Below, in pieces: positions 16,027 to 25,280 of a stretch of 64,000 nt of DNA. How positions within the stretch are numbered: position 1 is the first letter of the stretch; each line of letters opens with the position of its first letter. Position numbers and translations under genes: made by a program. A model generated the notes under the pieces. It was not told the origin of the DNA. It ran no database searches and saw only the letters and a list, made by a program, of their open reading frames with translations. The DNA lies in the NCBI RefSeq assembly GCF_020103695.1, contig NZ_JAHXBF010000040.1, positions 1-64,000 on the forward strand, read 5' to 3'. The DNA comes from Hyalangium versicolor (GTDB lineage Bacteria > Myxococcota > Myxococcia > Myxococcales > Myxococcaceae).

Positions 16027-17988
16027 TCAGCTGATGGCGCGCAGCGGCTCGTTGCCACCCACAGGGACGTCGCTCGGGCCCGGCACCCTCTCCGCCGACA
16101 CGCCCACGTCCAGCGTCTCCCTCAGCTCAGCCGACAGCCCCTCCAGCAGCAGGAGCACCGACGCGTTCGTCCACGCGAAGCCCAGCGTCCGCTCGGCCCG
16201 AGGCGCCATGTACGGCCCGCGATCCGCGCCCTGGTTCCCGTACTCCACCGGCACGTCCGCCGAGCACCTCACCACGTCGTACTTCTCCTTGATGAGGCCG
16301 TTGTGCTTCCCCGCGATGTCCATCACCATCGACAGCCACCGGTACGCCACCTGATCCGCCTCGGCGTGGAAGCCGTAGCGCCGCAACCCCTCCACCACGA
16401 CAATCTGGTGGGGCGCCCAGCCGAACGGCCAATCCCACTGCAGATCCTCCCCACCCGCCGCCTCGCGAGAGGCCCGACTGCTCGAGGACACCCCACCCGC
16501 CTGCAGGAAGCGCGGGAGCGCCGCAGCCACCGCAGCGGCCTCCTTGCGCGAAGCCCACCCCGTCCACAGCGGATAGAACGTAGCCAGCGACTCGTACTGC
16601 GAACGCTTCTCCGAGACGAAGTCGTGGTCGAAGAACATCCCCCGCCCCTCGTCCCAGAAGCGCGCCCGCATCGTCCGCACCCGCGCCTTCGCTGCCTTCT
16701 GGTACCGGGCCGCCCGCGGCGAGTTCGCGCCCTCCAGCAGCCGCAGGATGCGCGCCAGATCCATCTCGTACTGATACAGCAGCGAGTTCAGGCACACCGG
16801 CTCGTGGTCGTGGATCGCCGTGCCGAACCGGTGGCACATGTCCCAACCACTCTCCCGGATCGCCCGATCGTGCCGGTGGAACTCCACGTCGTCCGGCCGC
16901 TGCTCGCCGTAGAACGCCGACAGGTCCTCCGCGTCAGGACCCTCCGCGTCGTCCTTGTAACGGGACAGTCCGCTCTCCGTCGCGCGCGGGCCGGAGCGGA
17001 ACACCGTCTCCAGCTCGCGAATGGCCGCCTTCGCCACCCGCTGCAACATTCGCCGATCCGGCTGCCGCTGGTGCACCTCCAGCGCCAGCCTCGGCAACAG
17101 CGGCGGCTGCGTCCGAGACAGGTGGATGCTGACGTTCGAGTTGGGAATCTTCCCGTAGTGCTCGAGGGCGTAGACGTGGTTCTCCACCATGTCGCGCACC
17201 AGCTCCACATGGCCCGAGCTCAGCGCGCCGCGCCCGTTGAAGTAGCTGTCCCAGCCGAACATCTGCATGAAGCGCCCACCCGGGACGATGTAGGGCTTCG
17301 GCAGGTAGGCCATCCCCGGCTCGCGCATCAGCCGCTGCCACTCCGCCTGCTCTCGAGGCTCGCGCAGGGCCACCACCTCCCAACCGTGGCGCGCCGCCTG
17401 GGGACGCAGCTTCTTCAGGGCCTGTTTGTCCTCAGCGGGCACGTACAGGCGCCACTTCCCATCCGGGCTCTTCACCCGCATCTGCGCGAGCGCTTCGCCC
17501 AACCGCTCGAACCGGTCGGCCCGGCGCACCAACCCCTCCCAGCCCCGGTCCAGCAACCGCCGCAGCGCCACCGTGCGGCGCTCCAGCATCCGCGCCACCG
17601 GCAGCCCATGCACATCCCCTCGGCCCTCGAGGATCTCCTCCGCCAGCACATCCGCCACGTGCGCCAGCCGCTCGGGGCTCGCCAGCGCCACGCTCATGCC
17701 GGGCCCGAGCTGGAAGTCCACCGCGAAGCGCAGGTTGATGGCCCGCGCACGCTCGGCGTCTCGCGCGGTGATGCAGCCGTCACCGTCGAGATCCAGCGCC
17801 ATGATCACCTCGTACGCCAGGCGCGGGGTGAACGTACTGGGGGAGAGCGGGCCCACGGCAAGCGGCGCACGCTCGGGGGAGACATTCGCCAGCGCGCGAG
17901 CAGACAGCGCCGCGGCAGCGCGGGAAGACACAGAACGAGAGTGAGTGGAGAGTGACATCCGGGCAGGCACCTTGAGGGCCAGCCGCAA
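16027..17988 (-). CDS. Trehalase, GH37 family, with N-terminal EF-hand-like segment
   Basis: A 653-residue protein carrying both GH37 signatures: PGGRFMQMFGWDSYF and QWDWPFGWAP. ESGWDMCHRF fits the catalytic-acid Asp region and GLIKEKYDV the C-terminal Glu base region. It should hydrolyse alpha,alpha-trehalose to two glucose. Unusually, about residues 64-75 contain DLDGDGCITARD, an EF-hand/dockerin-like calcium loop, in an N-terminal extension not typical of bacterial TreA. No clear signal peptide is seen (the N-terminus is Arg/Ser/Ala-rich), so location is uncertain. A start at 17958 is also possible. Confidence 0.88.
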   Translation of the reverse strand: MRLALKVPARMSLSTHSRSVSSRAAAALSARALANVSPERAPLAVGPLSPSTFTPRLAYEVIMALDLDGDGCITARDAERARAINLRFAVDFQLGPGMSVALASPERLAHVADVLAEEILEGRGDVHGLPVARMLERRTVALRRLLDRGWEGLVRRADRFERLGEALAQMRVKSPDGKWRLYVPAEDKQALKKLRPQAARHGWEVVALREPREQAEWQRLMREPGMAYLPKPYIVPGGRFMQMFGWDSYFNGRGALSSGHVELVRDMVENHVYALEHYGKIPNSNVSIHLSRTQPPLLPRLALEVHQRQPDRRMLQRVAKAAIRELETVFRSGPRATESGLSRYKDDAEGPDAEDLSAFYGEQRPDDVEFHRHDRAIRESGWDMCHRFGTAIHDHEPVCLNSLLYQYEMDLARILRLLEGANSPRAARYQKAAKARVRTMRARFWDEGRGMFFDHDFVSEKRSQYESLATFYPLWTGWASRKEAAAVAAALPRFLQAGGVSSSSRASREAAGGEDLQWDWPFGWAPHQIVVVEGLRRYGFHAEADQVAYRWLSMVMDIAGKHNGLIKEKYDVVRCSADVPVEYGNQGADRGPYMAPRAERTLGFAWTNASVLLLLEGLSAELRETLDVGVSAERVPGPSDVPVGGNEPLRAIS

Positions 17989-18556
17989 AGGTACACGAAT
18001 TCACTCGGTGAAGATGAGAGGGATTGCCCCCAGAGTCTGCCTGCCCGTCTCAATGATTTCAACCCCAAATATTGGATCTCAAATGAGCTGCTACTACCTC
18101 ACGACCCCTCCAACATCCCCTCCTCTTCCATCAAGGACTTGAGCTTCGCCTTCACGCGTTCGAAGCGATTGCGGAGCGCCGCGGTGTCCTTGCTGGTGGT
18201 GGAAGCTCCCTGTTCCTCCGACATCACCCGAGCAATGTCACTTGGTTGTGGCCAACAGCTTCGCGGATGCGTCGTCGGCTCCCTGTCGGATGCGAGCGTG
18301 AGCGCCGCATGGGAGAGAGCAAACGCCACGCAGGACTCGGCCTCCTTCGAGGCTGTCTGGCAGAACTGATGCGCTGAGTGCGAGTGCGCCCGGAATCCCA
18401 GCCCAGGCGCACCTCGCCGCCCCGGTGCACCGTGCACGCACCACGGCCTGGACAGCGGCCACTCAGGCGCGGACTTTCCGTTTTCGCCATTTGTCGGCGG
18501 GGCGCCTATGCCCGAAGGGTGTGCACCGGTAGAGTCCACGTGGCTGGGAGTGACAC
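17989..18556. other. 568-base intergenic region between divergent genes
   Basis: It separates the trehalase gene (minus) from the XdhC-like gene (plus) and must hold both promoters. A comparatively AT-rich patch lies at about 18050-18090. The only coding candidate is the 41-codon frame at 18099-18224. Nothing else, including tRNA or riboswitch-like structure, could be recognised. Confidence 0.4.
18099..18224 (-). CDS. Possible 41-residue hypothetical protein
   Basis: An ATG at 18224 opens a 41-codon frame with the strong G/C third-position bias typical of coding sequence here. The product is highly charged, and residues about 16-36 (LRNRFERVKAKLKSLMEEEG) would form an amphipathic helix. No clear ribosome binding site is seen and no family is recognised. 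The open frame extends upstream to 18587 but that part has less coding character. Confidence 0.35.
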   Translation of the reverse strand: MSEEQGASTTSKDTAALRNRFERVKAKLKSLMEEEGMLEGS

Positions 18557-19669
18557 TTGAAGGAACTGGACGAGATTCTCCGAGCACGGGCTCGGACGAA
18601 GGGGCCTCTGGTACTGGCCACGGTGGTCGCGGTGTCGGGCTCGGCGTATCGCCGGCCCGGGGCGCGAATGGTGATGAGCGAGGAGGGCTGGCTGGCCGGA
18701 GGTGTGAGCGGCGGCTGCCTGGAGGGCGACATCATCCGCAAGGCCTTCTTCTGGACGGCCACGGGGCCGCGCCTGCTGCGCTACGACTCCACGGGCGACA
18801 ACGCCGAGGATGAGGATGGGCTGTCCTTCGCGCTGGGGTGTAACGGCGTGGTGGACGTGCTACTCGAGCGCAGCGAGCCCGGGCCGGTGGATCCGCTCGC
18901 GTTCGTCGAGGAGGCGCGGCGGCAGTCCCGGCGCGCGGTGCTGGCCACGGTGTACCGGGGGCCGGACAGCGAGGTGGGGAAGCGGCTGCTGCTGCGGGCT
19001 GATGGAGTGGAGGCGAGCAACCTCTCCGGGCCGCTGAAGGACGCGGTGCGAGCGGCGGCGGACGAGGCGCTGGTGGTGGGCAAGACGTGGAGCGGCCCGT
19101 GTGGAGGCGCGGAGATCCTGGTGGAGGTGGTGGATCCGCCCGTGCCGCTGGTGCTGTTCGGCGGCGGTTTCGACGTGGTGCCGGTGGTGACGCAGGCGGT
19201 GGCGCTCGGATGGCACGTCACCGTGGTGGCGGACAAGACGCTGGAGACGCTGCGCCGGCGCTTCCCTCGGGCCCATGCGCTGGTGTCCGCGAAGGCTCGC
19301 GAGCTGCAGGAAAAGCTCTCGCTCACCGAGCGGACCATGGCGGTGGTGATGACGCACAGCCTGCCGCAGGATCGCGAGCTGTTGGCGAAGCTGTTGCCTC
19401 TGCCGCTGCGCTACCTGGGAGTGCTGGGTCCACGAGCGCGCACGGAGCGGTTGATCGGAGAGCTGACCTCCGCGCCCACGCCCGCGCAGTTGGACAAGCT
19501 GCACGCACCGGTGGGGTTGGATCTCGGGGCGGAGGGAGCAGAGGAGGTAGCGCTCTCGATCGTCGCCGAGCTGCGAGCCGTCCTGGCGGACCGTGACGGG
19601 GGCAAGCTGCGCTACCGGCAGACTCCCATCTACGCCTCGGCACCCCCGGCCGCACGGAGACTGGCGTGA
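18557..19669 (+). CDS. XdhC/CoxI family protein (molybdenum cofactor delivery)
   Basis: A 370-residue protein with the two-domain layout of XdhC. An N-terminal domain holds VSGSAYRRPGARM and GGVSGGCLEGDI; a C-terminal Rossmann-like domain starts at PLVLFGGGFDVVPVV. XdhC proteins bind and sulfurate molybdenum cofactor and insert it into xanthine-dehydrogenase-type enzymes. The start must be the TTG at 18557, because the conserved domain begins a few residues later. Its stop overlaps the next gene by four bases (GTGA), so the two are translationally coupled. No xanthine dehydrogenase genes are in the window. Confidence 0.85.
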   Translation: MKELDEILRARARTKGPLVLATVVAVSGSAYRRPGARMVMSEEGWLAGGVSGGCLEGDIIRKAFFWTATGPRLLRYDSTGDNAEDEDGLSFALGCNGVVDVLLERSEPGPVDPLAFVEEARRQSRRAVLATVYRGPDSEVGKRLLLRADGVEASNLSGPLKDAVRAAADEALVVGKTWSGPCGGAEILVEVVDPPVPLVLFGGGFDVVPVVTQAVALGWHVTVVADKTLETLRRRFPRAHALVSAKARELQEKLSLTERTMAVVMTHSLPQDRELLAKLLPLPLRYLGVLGPRARTERLIGELTSAPTPAQLDKLHAPVGLDLGAEGAEEVALSIVAELRAVLADRDGGKLRYRQTPIYASAPPAARRLA

Positions 19670-20262
19670 AGGTCGGAGTGCTGCTGCTGGCCGCGGGAGG
19701 TTCCTCCCGGCTGGGGCGGGCCAAGCAGCTGCTCATGCACCAGGGCAAGACGCTGGTGCGCCGCGCGGCGGAGGCGGCGGTGGAAGTCGGATGCGGGCCC
19801 GTGGTGGCGGTGCTCGGAGCCCAGGCGGAAGCGGTGGCCGCGGAGCTGAACCGACTGCCCGTGCAGACGGTGCGCAATGAGGACTGGGAGGAGGGCCTGG
19901 GAAACTCGCTGCGCGTGGGCCTGCGCGCGTTCGACACGCGGGAGCCGGCAGGCTCGGGCTCCGAGGTGGATGCAGTGCTGGTGCTGCTGTGCGATCAGTT
20001 CCGCGTGGATGCCAGCCACCTGCGCGCCTTGGTGAAGGCCTTCCAGCGCACGAACAAACCCATTGTCGCCTCGGGCTATGAGGGGACACGCGGTGTGCCC
20101 GCGTTGTTCTCACGCTCGCTCTTCCCGGAGCTGGAAGCGATCGCGCCGGATCAGGGCGCGCGGAAGGTGATCGCTCGAGAGCCCTCGCGGGTGGTGGAGG
20201 TGATGCTGGAGGGTGGCGGAGAAGACGTGGATACCACCGCGGATCTCCAGCGCCTCCGCTGA
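19666..20262 (+). CDS. MocA-like nucleotidyltransferase (molybdenum cofactor)
   Basis: A 198-residue nucleotidyltransferase fold protein of the MocA/MobA-like group. The nucleotide-binding motif LLAAGGSSRLGRAKQLL is at the N-terminus and the metal-binding acidic block is VLLCDQFR. With an XdhC partner it most likely adds CMP to molybdopterin for xanthine-dehydrogenase-type enzymes. The GTG start overlaps the stop of the XdhC gene. Confidence 0.85.
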   Translation: MKVGVLLLAAGGSSRLGRAKQLLMHQGKTLVRRAAEAAVEVGCGPVVAVLGAQAEAVAAELNRLPVQTVRNEDWEEGLGNSLRVGLRAFDTREPAGSGSEVDAVLVLLCDQFRVDASHLRALVKAFQRTNKPIVASGYEGTRGVPALFSRSLFPELEAIAPDQGARKVIAREPSRVVEVMLEGGGEDVDTTADLQRLR

Positions 20263-20362
20263 TACATCAGCTCAAGCAAGAATCGAATCCCTTGCGCCCT
20301 CCCAGCAAGCCTCGGGGCGGCACATGGGCTACACTGTTCAGCTCGGCAGGTGTTGACTTGGA

Positions 20363-21658
20363 GTGCGTCTTCCTGCGTCATGTCACAAGACTCTTCCTCT
20401 GAGTCGATACTTCAGGGTTCACTGCAGGTGTCCATTGCGTCCTGACGATTCTCTTCTTCCTCAATCCGATCGCCCCACATCCTCAACGGGTCTCGTCCCG
20501 GGCATCAAGTTCTCCAGCCGGCGCGACTTCGTCCGCGAACGGTTCGGAGACGCCACATGGGAGCTCGTCCTCTCACACCTGTCCGATGATGACCGGGGGC
20601 GCATCTCCTCCGCGGATCCGGGTGCCTGGTACGAGGTGCAGCTGCTGGAGCGGGTAATGAACGCCATCAGCCAGCAGCTCCAGGCCGATGACTCGCTGTT
20701 GATCGACATCGGCCGGTTCGACGCGGACCGGGAGCTGTCCGGAGTGCACCGCTGGTACCTGCGGCTGATGCGCCCCTCCTTCGCCATCCGCCACATCAAC
20801 ATGTACTGGCGCCGCTCGCATGACACGGGGACGTGGCGCTCGACGCAGAACGGGCCCGACATCTCCGCCGAGCTCCGGGACTGGGTGGTCGTCAACCGCA
20901 CCCTGTGCATCACGATGCTGGGCTACCTGGGACGTACGCTGGAGCTGTTCGGAGGCCGCGTCACCCAGCTCGAGCACCCCGAGTGCCGCGCCCTGGGCCA
21001 CCCCGTCTGCGTGTTCCGCACGCACCTGGATCTGCCCGCCGACGAGCCTCGTTCGGGACGCCGCCCCACCCGCGCGGACGTGCCCGCAGTGGCGCGCGAG
21101 CTGACGCAGTACCCGGATCGCGAGGCGCTCGCGGAGGCGCTGGTGTCGCTGCTGCGCTTCCAGTTCGGCTGCGGCTGGGTGGAGCTCTGGGCCACGGGGA
21201 CCAACGGCCAGATGCAGTTGTTGGGCGTGTCGGGAGAGCGAGGCACGGGCGAGCAACGCCGCTTCGCCCTCGAGGTGGGTGGCCGCGCCGTGGGACGCCT
21301 GGAGGTGGAGCTGCCGCACGGCCCCGGCCAGGGGAGCGTGGACGACGTGCTCAACGAGCTGGTGCCCTGGTTCTCCGTCGCGCTGGAGGTGGCGCGCACG
21401 TCCCGTACCGAGCAGCCGCCCGCCATCGAGGAGAGCGAGCTGACCCGCAAGCTGCGCCGCGCCAAGGAGACGGCCCAGCTCACGCCTCGACAGCTCGAGG
21501 TGCTGGAGCTGGTGGCGCGAGGCAAGACGAACAAGGAGATCGCCTCGGTGCTGGGCCGCAGCGAGGGCACGGTGGAGGTCCACGTCACCAACCTCCTGCG
21601 CAAGTACGGCGTCACCAACCGCGCCGGGCTCCTGGCCCTGTTCTGGGGAGAGCTGTAG
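20363..21658 (+). CDS. LuxR-family transcription factor with N-terminal V4R-like sensor domain
   Basis: A 431-residue regulator if read from the GTG at 20363. A TTG at 20435 is an alternative start, since residues before about 50 look non-conserved. Residues about 52-225 form a globular alpha/beta domain ending in ECRALGHPVCVF, the paired-Cys pattern at the end of V4R/XylR-N-type small-molecule binding domains. A middle region (about 235-350) could be a GAF-like fold. The C-terminus is a LuxR helix-turn-helix: LTPRQLEVLELVARGKTNKE and VHVTNLLRKYGV. It ends 2 bases from the convergent rpiA gene. The signal sensed is unknown. Confidence 0.75.
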   Translation: MRLPASCHKTLPLSRYFRVHCRCPLRPDDSLLPQSDRPTSSTGLVPGIKFSSRRDFVRERFGDATWELVLSHLSDDDRGRISSADPGAWYEVQLLERVMNAISQQLQADDSLLIDIGRFDADRELSGVHRWYLRLMRPSFAIRHINMYWRRSHDTGTWRSTQNGPDISAELRDWVVVNRTLCITMLGYLGRTLELFGGRVTQLEHPECRALGHPVCVFRTHLDLPADEPRSGRRPTRADVPAVARELTQYPDREALAEALVSLLRFQFGCGWVELWATGTNGQMQLLGVSGERGTGEQRRFALEVGGRAVGRLEVELPHGPGQGSVDDVLNELVPWFSVALEVARTSRTEQPPAIEESELTRKLRRAKETAQLTPRQLEVLELVARGKTNKEIASVLGRSEGTVEVHVTNLLRKYGVTNRAGLLALFWGEL

Positions 21659-21660
21659 TT

Positions 21661-22371
21661 TCAGTCCGGGCGGCGGCGGTACTCCACGCCGCTCGGGCCC
21701 GACACGATGAGCTCGGTGGCCAGGCCGATGAAGAGCCCGTGCTCCACGAGCCCCGCCCGCGCCTCCAGCTTCCGGGCCAGCTCGGCGGGCTCGTCGATGG
21801 GGCCGAACGCGCAGTCGAAGATGAAGTTGCCCTGATCCGTGCGGAAGGGCGTCCCATCCCGGCTCACCCGCATCGTGGCGCGCGCTCCCAACCCTTCCAG
21901 GAAGAGCGCCTGCGAACTCCAGCCGAACGGCAGCACCTCCACCGGCACCGGCCAGCGCGTCCCGAGCCGGGGCGACAGCTTGCTCTCGTCCACCACGATG
22001 ACTTCCCGCCGGCTCGCCTGCGCGACGACCTTCTCGCGCAGCAACGCTCCACCGCCGCCCTTGATCAGGCACAGGCGCGGATCCACCTCATCCGCTCCGT
22101 CGATGGTGAGATCCACCGTGGGATGCTCCTCCAGCGTGGAGAGGGGCACGCCCAGCGAGCGCGCCAGGGACTCCGTCTCCAGCGACGTGGGCACTCCCAC
22201 CACGTCCATCAGCCGCCCCCCCGCGCGCAGGGCGGCCAGCCGGCGCACCACGAACGCCGCCGTGCTGCCCGAGCCCAACCCCACCACCATACCGGGCTGG
22301 ATGAGCTCCACGGCGCGCTCGGCCGCCAAGCGCTTGAAGCGGGCTACCTCGGTCTCCTCGGGCTGGGACAT
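21661..22371 (-). CDS. rpiA: Ribose-5-phosphate isomerase A
   Basis: A 236-residue RpiA interconverting ribose 5-phosphate and ribulose 5-phosphate in the non-oxidative pentose phosphate pathway. Motifs: GLGSGSTAAFVVRRL (phosphate loop), DGADEVDP with the catalytic Asp and Glu, and KGGGGALLREK with the catalytic Lys region. Length is normal. It starts 27 bases after the transaldolase gene and forms an operon with it, so two consecutive pathway functions are co-expressed. Confidence 0.95.
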   Translation of the reverse strand: MSQPEETEVARFKRLAAERAVELIQPGMVVGLGSGSTAAFVVRRLAALRAGGRLMDVVGVPTSLETESLARSLGVPLSTLEEHPTVDLTIDGADEVDPRLCLIKGGGGALLREKVVAQASRREVIVVDESKLSPRLGTRWPVPVEVLPFGWSSQALFLEGLGARATMRVSRDGTPFRTDQGNFIFDCAFGPIDEPAELARKLEARAGLVEHGLFIGLATELIVSGPSGVEYRRRPD

Positions 22372-22398
22372 GGCAGAGGGCTCTCCAGGTTGAGAGCC

Positions 22399-23496
22399 TC
22401 AGCGCACCGCCCCTTGGCTCACGCCCAGAGCCTCGCTCTTCTCTACGAGGCACGCCATGAGATCGTTCCAGGACTTCGTGAAGGAATCGGAACCCTCCCG
22501 CTGGAGCTGCTCGGCGAGCGACTCCACATCCACCCCCGCGGAGACGAACTCCTCGATGACCTTCTCGCAGTCCCCGCCGTCCCGCCGCAGCGGCGACCCC
22601 ACCCGGCCGTGATCGGCGAAGGCCAGCAGTGTGCTCTCCGGCATCGTGTTGATCGTGTCCGGGGCGACGAGCGACTCCACGTACAGGGTGTCCGGAGCGC
22701 TCGGATCCTTGGTACCCGTGCTCGCCCACAGCAGCTTCTGCAGCGCGGCGCCCTCGGACTCCAGGTGCCGCGCGCGCCGGCTCTCGTGGAGCGCGCAGTG
22801 CGCCCGGTAGGTTCGCTGCGCCACGGCGATCCCCAGCCGGTTGCGCAGCGACTCCGGCACCTTGCCCTGCACCGCCTTGTCCCAGCGGCTGACGAAGAGC
22901 GAGGCCACCGACGGCACATCCGGTGAGCGCCCGTCCTCCAGCCGCCGCTCGATTCCTCGCATGTACGCATTGGCCGCGGCCAGGTACTGCTCGACCGAGA
23001 AGAGGAGCGTCACGTTGACGGGAACCCCCGCGTAGATGGCCTCCTCGATGGCCCGCAGACCCGGGTGCGTGCCGGGGATCTTGATGAACAGGTTGGGCAG
23101 GCTGGCGCGAGCATGCAGCATGAGCACCTGCTCGAGCGTCGGCACCGGCTGCCAGGCGAGCAGCGGAGACACCTCCAGGGACACCCAGCCGTCCTCTCCC
23201 TGCGTCTGATGATGGAGCCCCTGGAAGAGCGCCGCCGCGCGCGTCAGGTCTTCCAGGGCGAGCTGGAAGAAGAGCGCCTCGCCGCGCAGTCCTCGCTCCA
23301 GCCCGGCGCGGATCGATTCGTCGTAGCCCTCGCCCCGCCGGATGGCCTGGTCGAAGATGGTGGGATTGGACGTGAGGCCGGTGACGGCCAGATCGTTGAT
23401 GTAGTGCCGCAGCGTGCCCTGGTTCAGCAGCTCGCGTGTGAGATGGTCCAGCCAGAGACTCTGGCCGGCCTCGTGCAGCGCTTGGGTCGCGATCAT
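22399..23496 (-). CDS. tal: Transaldolase
   Basis: A 365-residue transaldolase of the longer actinobacterial/cyanobacterial-like type. The ATG at 23496 is chosen for the purine-rich GAGGAGAGGAGG upstream; the frame is open further 5'. Key blocks: GLTSNPTIF near the N-terminus, NLFIKIPGT with the Schiff-base Lys, and VNVTLLFS. It transfers dihydroxyacetone units between sugar phosphates in the pentose phosphate pathway. First gene of the operon with rpiA. Confidence 0.93.
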   Translation of the reverse strand: MIATQALHEAGQSLWLDHLTRELLNQGTLRHYINDLAVTGLTSNPTIFDQAIRRGEGYDESIRAGLERGLRGEALFFQLALEDLTRAAALFQGLHHQTQGEDGWVSLEVSPLLAWQPVPTLEQVLMLHARASLPNLFIKIPGTHPGLRAIEEAIYAGVPVNVTLLFSVEQYLAAANAYMRGIERRLEDGRSPDVPSVASLFVSRWDKAVQGKVPESLRNRLGIAVAQRTYRAHCALHESRRARHLESEGAALQKLLWASTGTKDPSAPDTLYVESLVAPDTINTMPESTLLAFADHGRVGSPLRRDGGDCEKVIEEFVSAGVDVESLAEQLQREGSDSFTKSWNDLMACLVEKSEALGVSQGAVR

Positions 23497-23611
23497 GCCC
23501 GTGGCCTCCTCTCCTCTGACCAAGGTGTGCACCGCGCTGCCTGTGCGCACACCTGGACGCAAGGAGAGCCCCGTACCCATGGCTTCGTTGCTCGCCAGGG
23601 GGCAGGCAGGC

Positions 23612-23992
23612 CTACTGAGGCTTGAGCTGCACGTCCACGGCCCGGGGCATGTAGCCGCAGGAGCAGCAGCTTCCGTGCGTCTCCATCTCGGCCACCGTCT
23701 CGCTCACGTGGACCTTCTCGTAGCCGGTGGGCTGGATGTCGAACTCGAAGTGGCCCGAGCGCGAATCGGAGAGGGTGCACACCGTGGTGCTCCCATCCAC
23801 GCTGCATCCCCCCGGCGCACCCTCCAGGACGGCCTCGGGCGGAGACTGCCCGCCCGAACCGTGAAGGCGAACCATCAGAGCCGGAGCGCACGGGACACAG
23901 AGGACTGTGGCGCAGTCCATCTCTTCTTCATCGGTGGGCCAGCAGGCCGTGAGCGCCAGGACGGGGAGCAAGAGCAGCCATCGAGTTGTCAT
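23612..23992 (-). CDS. Small hypothetical lipoprotein
   Basis: A 126-residue lipoprotein from the ATG at 23992: a short basic N-terminus, a Leu-rich segment and the lipobox LTAC (Cys17). The mature part is Cys-rich (CATVLCVPC, GGCSVDG, HGSCCSCGY), suggesting disulfides, and includes beta-strand-like stretches. No family recognised. It is separated from the membrane protein genes upstream by about 140 bases. Confidence 0.7.
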   Translation of the reverse strand: MTTRWLLLLPVLALTACWPTDEEEMDCATVLCVPCAPALMVRLHGSGGQSPPEAVLEGAPGGCSVDGSTTVCTLSDSRSGHFEFDIQPTGYEKVHVSETVAEMETHGSCCSCGYMPRAVDVQLKPQ

Positions 23993-24132
23993 GCTCCCGC
24001 GTATCGCAAGCGTCGTGCCGCGCCCGTATGCCTCGAAGGCGAGCGGCAACGGGCCCGAGGAGCCCTCAGAATTCCGAGCATCCTCCCAGAAAATCCGAGA
24101 ACCCTCCGGCCGCTCCACGCGGCGCGTGGAGC

Positions 24133-24621
24133 TCAGGGCGCGTCCGCGTTCTCCAAGTAGGCGTGGACGCCCTCCCAGGACTCGAGCACGGCGCGATCAT
24201 TCGCCAGGGAGCTCTGATACGTGTCGCCCTGCTGGGTGCGCAGCCGCAGGTGCCAACGCCCCTTGTGCGAGGGCACCCGCTCCGCGTCCGTGAGCTCCAG
24301 CCGAGACACCGTGACGGTATGCGCGGGGAACAGGTAGTGCAGCCGCACCTCGTCGTCGAGCAACTCCACCCGGTAGAAACCCTGCAGCGTGGTGGCGAAC
24401 AGCGGCCCGAACAGCAGCGCGAACACCCCCGTGCTCAGCAGCGCCGCGAAGGGCACCTGGATGGCGCTCGCCGTCTGGAAGGGCGTGTGCCGCTCGGAGC
24501 GCCGCACCAGCGCCGCGTACAGTGCCATCGAGATGCCCAACGAGAGGAGCAAGAGCACGACGAGCGCCACCGTCGCTCCCGAGGGGCTGACCAGCTCGTA
24601 GATCTTCGCCATCATCTTCAT
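24133..24621 (-). CDS. Hypothetical membrane protein with PH-like C-terminal domain
   Basis: A 162-residue protein with two membrane helices (about 15-35 and 60-80) followed by about 80 residues of alternating strands (VELLDDEVRLHYLF, WHLRLRTQQGDTYQSS) that look like a small PH-type beta domain. Its ATG overlaps the stop of the preceding gene in a TGATG arrangement, so it is translationally coupled. Function unknown. Confidence 0.7.
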   Translation of the reverse strand: MKMMAKIYELVSPSGATVALVVLLLLSLGISMALYAALVRRSERHTPFQTASAIQVPFAALLSTGVFALLFGPLFATTLQGFYRVELLDDEVRLHYLFPAHTVTVSRLELTDAERVPSHKGRWHLRLRTQQGDTYQSSLANDRAVLESWEGVHAYLENADAP

Positions 24622-25142
24622 CAGTTCAGGTAGTCCGGCAGCATCGGCAGCCCGTGGAAGAAGCGCCGGCCGCTCTCGAAGCGGCGGATGAAGGCGACCC
24701 GATCATGCAGGAACAACTCCGCCATCTCCGCCTCGCCATACGTGCGGAAGAAGTTCGCTCGAGCCTCATCGCACGCCATCTCGTATTGCCGGCTGAGCGC
24801 CTCCCATTCCTCGGGGGCCTCGCCGGGGGCCCAGGACTTCTCCTCGGGCAGTCCGTAGTCGCGCTCCATCACCTCCAGCTCGTGTCCCAGCGTGCGCACC
24901 TTCGCGTCTTCCGGAATCGCCTCGTCCGCCATGGCCAGGAGGATGTGGGCCACGAGGAAGAACCCTGCATCGGCCGGCACCGCGCCCGTGTCTCGGGCCT
25001 CGCGGAACGTCACCAGGAGCTGCGCGTCCAGCGCGTCCCCGTCCAGGTCCGCCAGGCGGCGGGCCAGTTCCCTCAGCTCTCGCTCCTTCTCACTGGCCTC
25101 CTGGGGGTCCGAGGTGGACTTGCCATGTCGTGTCTTCTTCAT
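24621..25142 (-). CDS. Hypothetical acidic cytoplasmic protein
   Basis: A 173-residue, highly charged and mostly helical protein; the ATG at 25142 (MKKTRHGKS) is the most plausible start. No signal peptide, membrane segment or known motif is seen. It is the first gene of a two-gene unit with the membrane protein at 24133-24621 and is divergent from the GNAT gene. Confidence 0.6.
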   Translation of the reverse strand: MKKTRHGKSTSDPQEASEKERELRELARRLADLDGDALDAQLLVTFREARDTGAVPADAGFFLVAHILLAMADEAIPEDAKVRTLGHELEVMERDYGLPEEKSWAPGEAPEEWEALSRQYEMACDEARANFFRTYGEAEMAELFLHDRVAFIRRFESGRRFFHGLPMLPDYLN

Positions 25143-25280
25143 GGGCTCTCCCGCGCTCACACCCGGAAGCGTCTCATGTGGGTCTGACGCCACGCTCCCT
25201 CTGCTCTGACGCTTGGAGGAGGGGGTTTTGTTCAGCGTGGTGTCCAACGTGAGACGTCGGATCGCCGCATTCGCGCTAAG

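Noticed and set aside
20263..20362. GAATCGAATCCC stretch resembling a tRNA T-loop
   Set aside because: No acceptor, D or anticodon stems can be formed around it.
20833..22926. 697-codon plus-strand frame across the LuxR, rpiA and tal genes
   Set aside because: It crosses three genes with strong motifs in other frames and gives an Ala/Arg/Pro-rich translation without domains.
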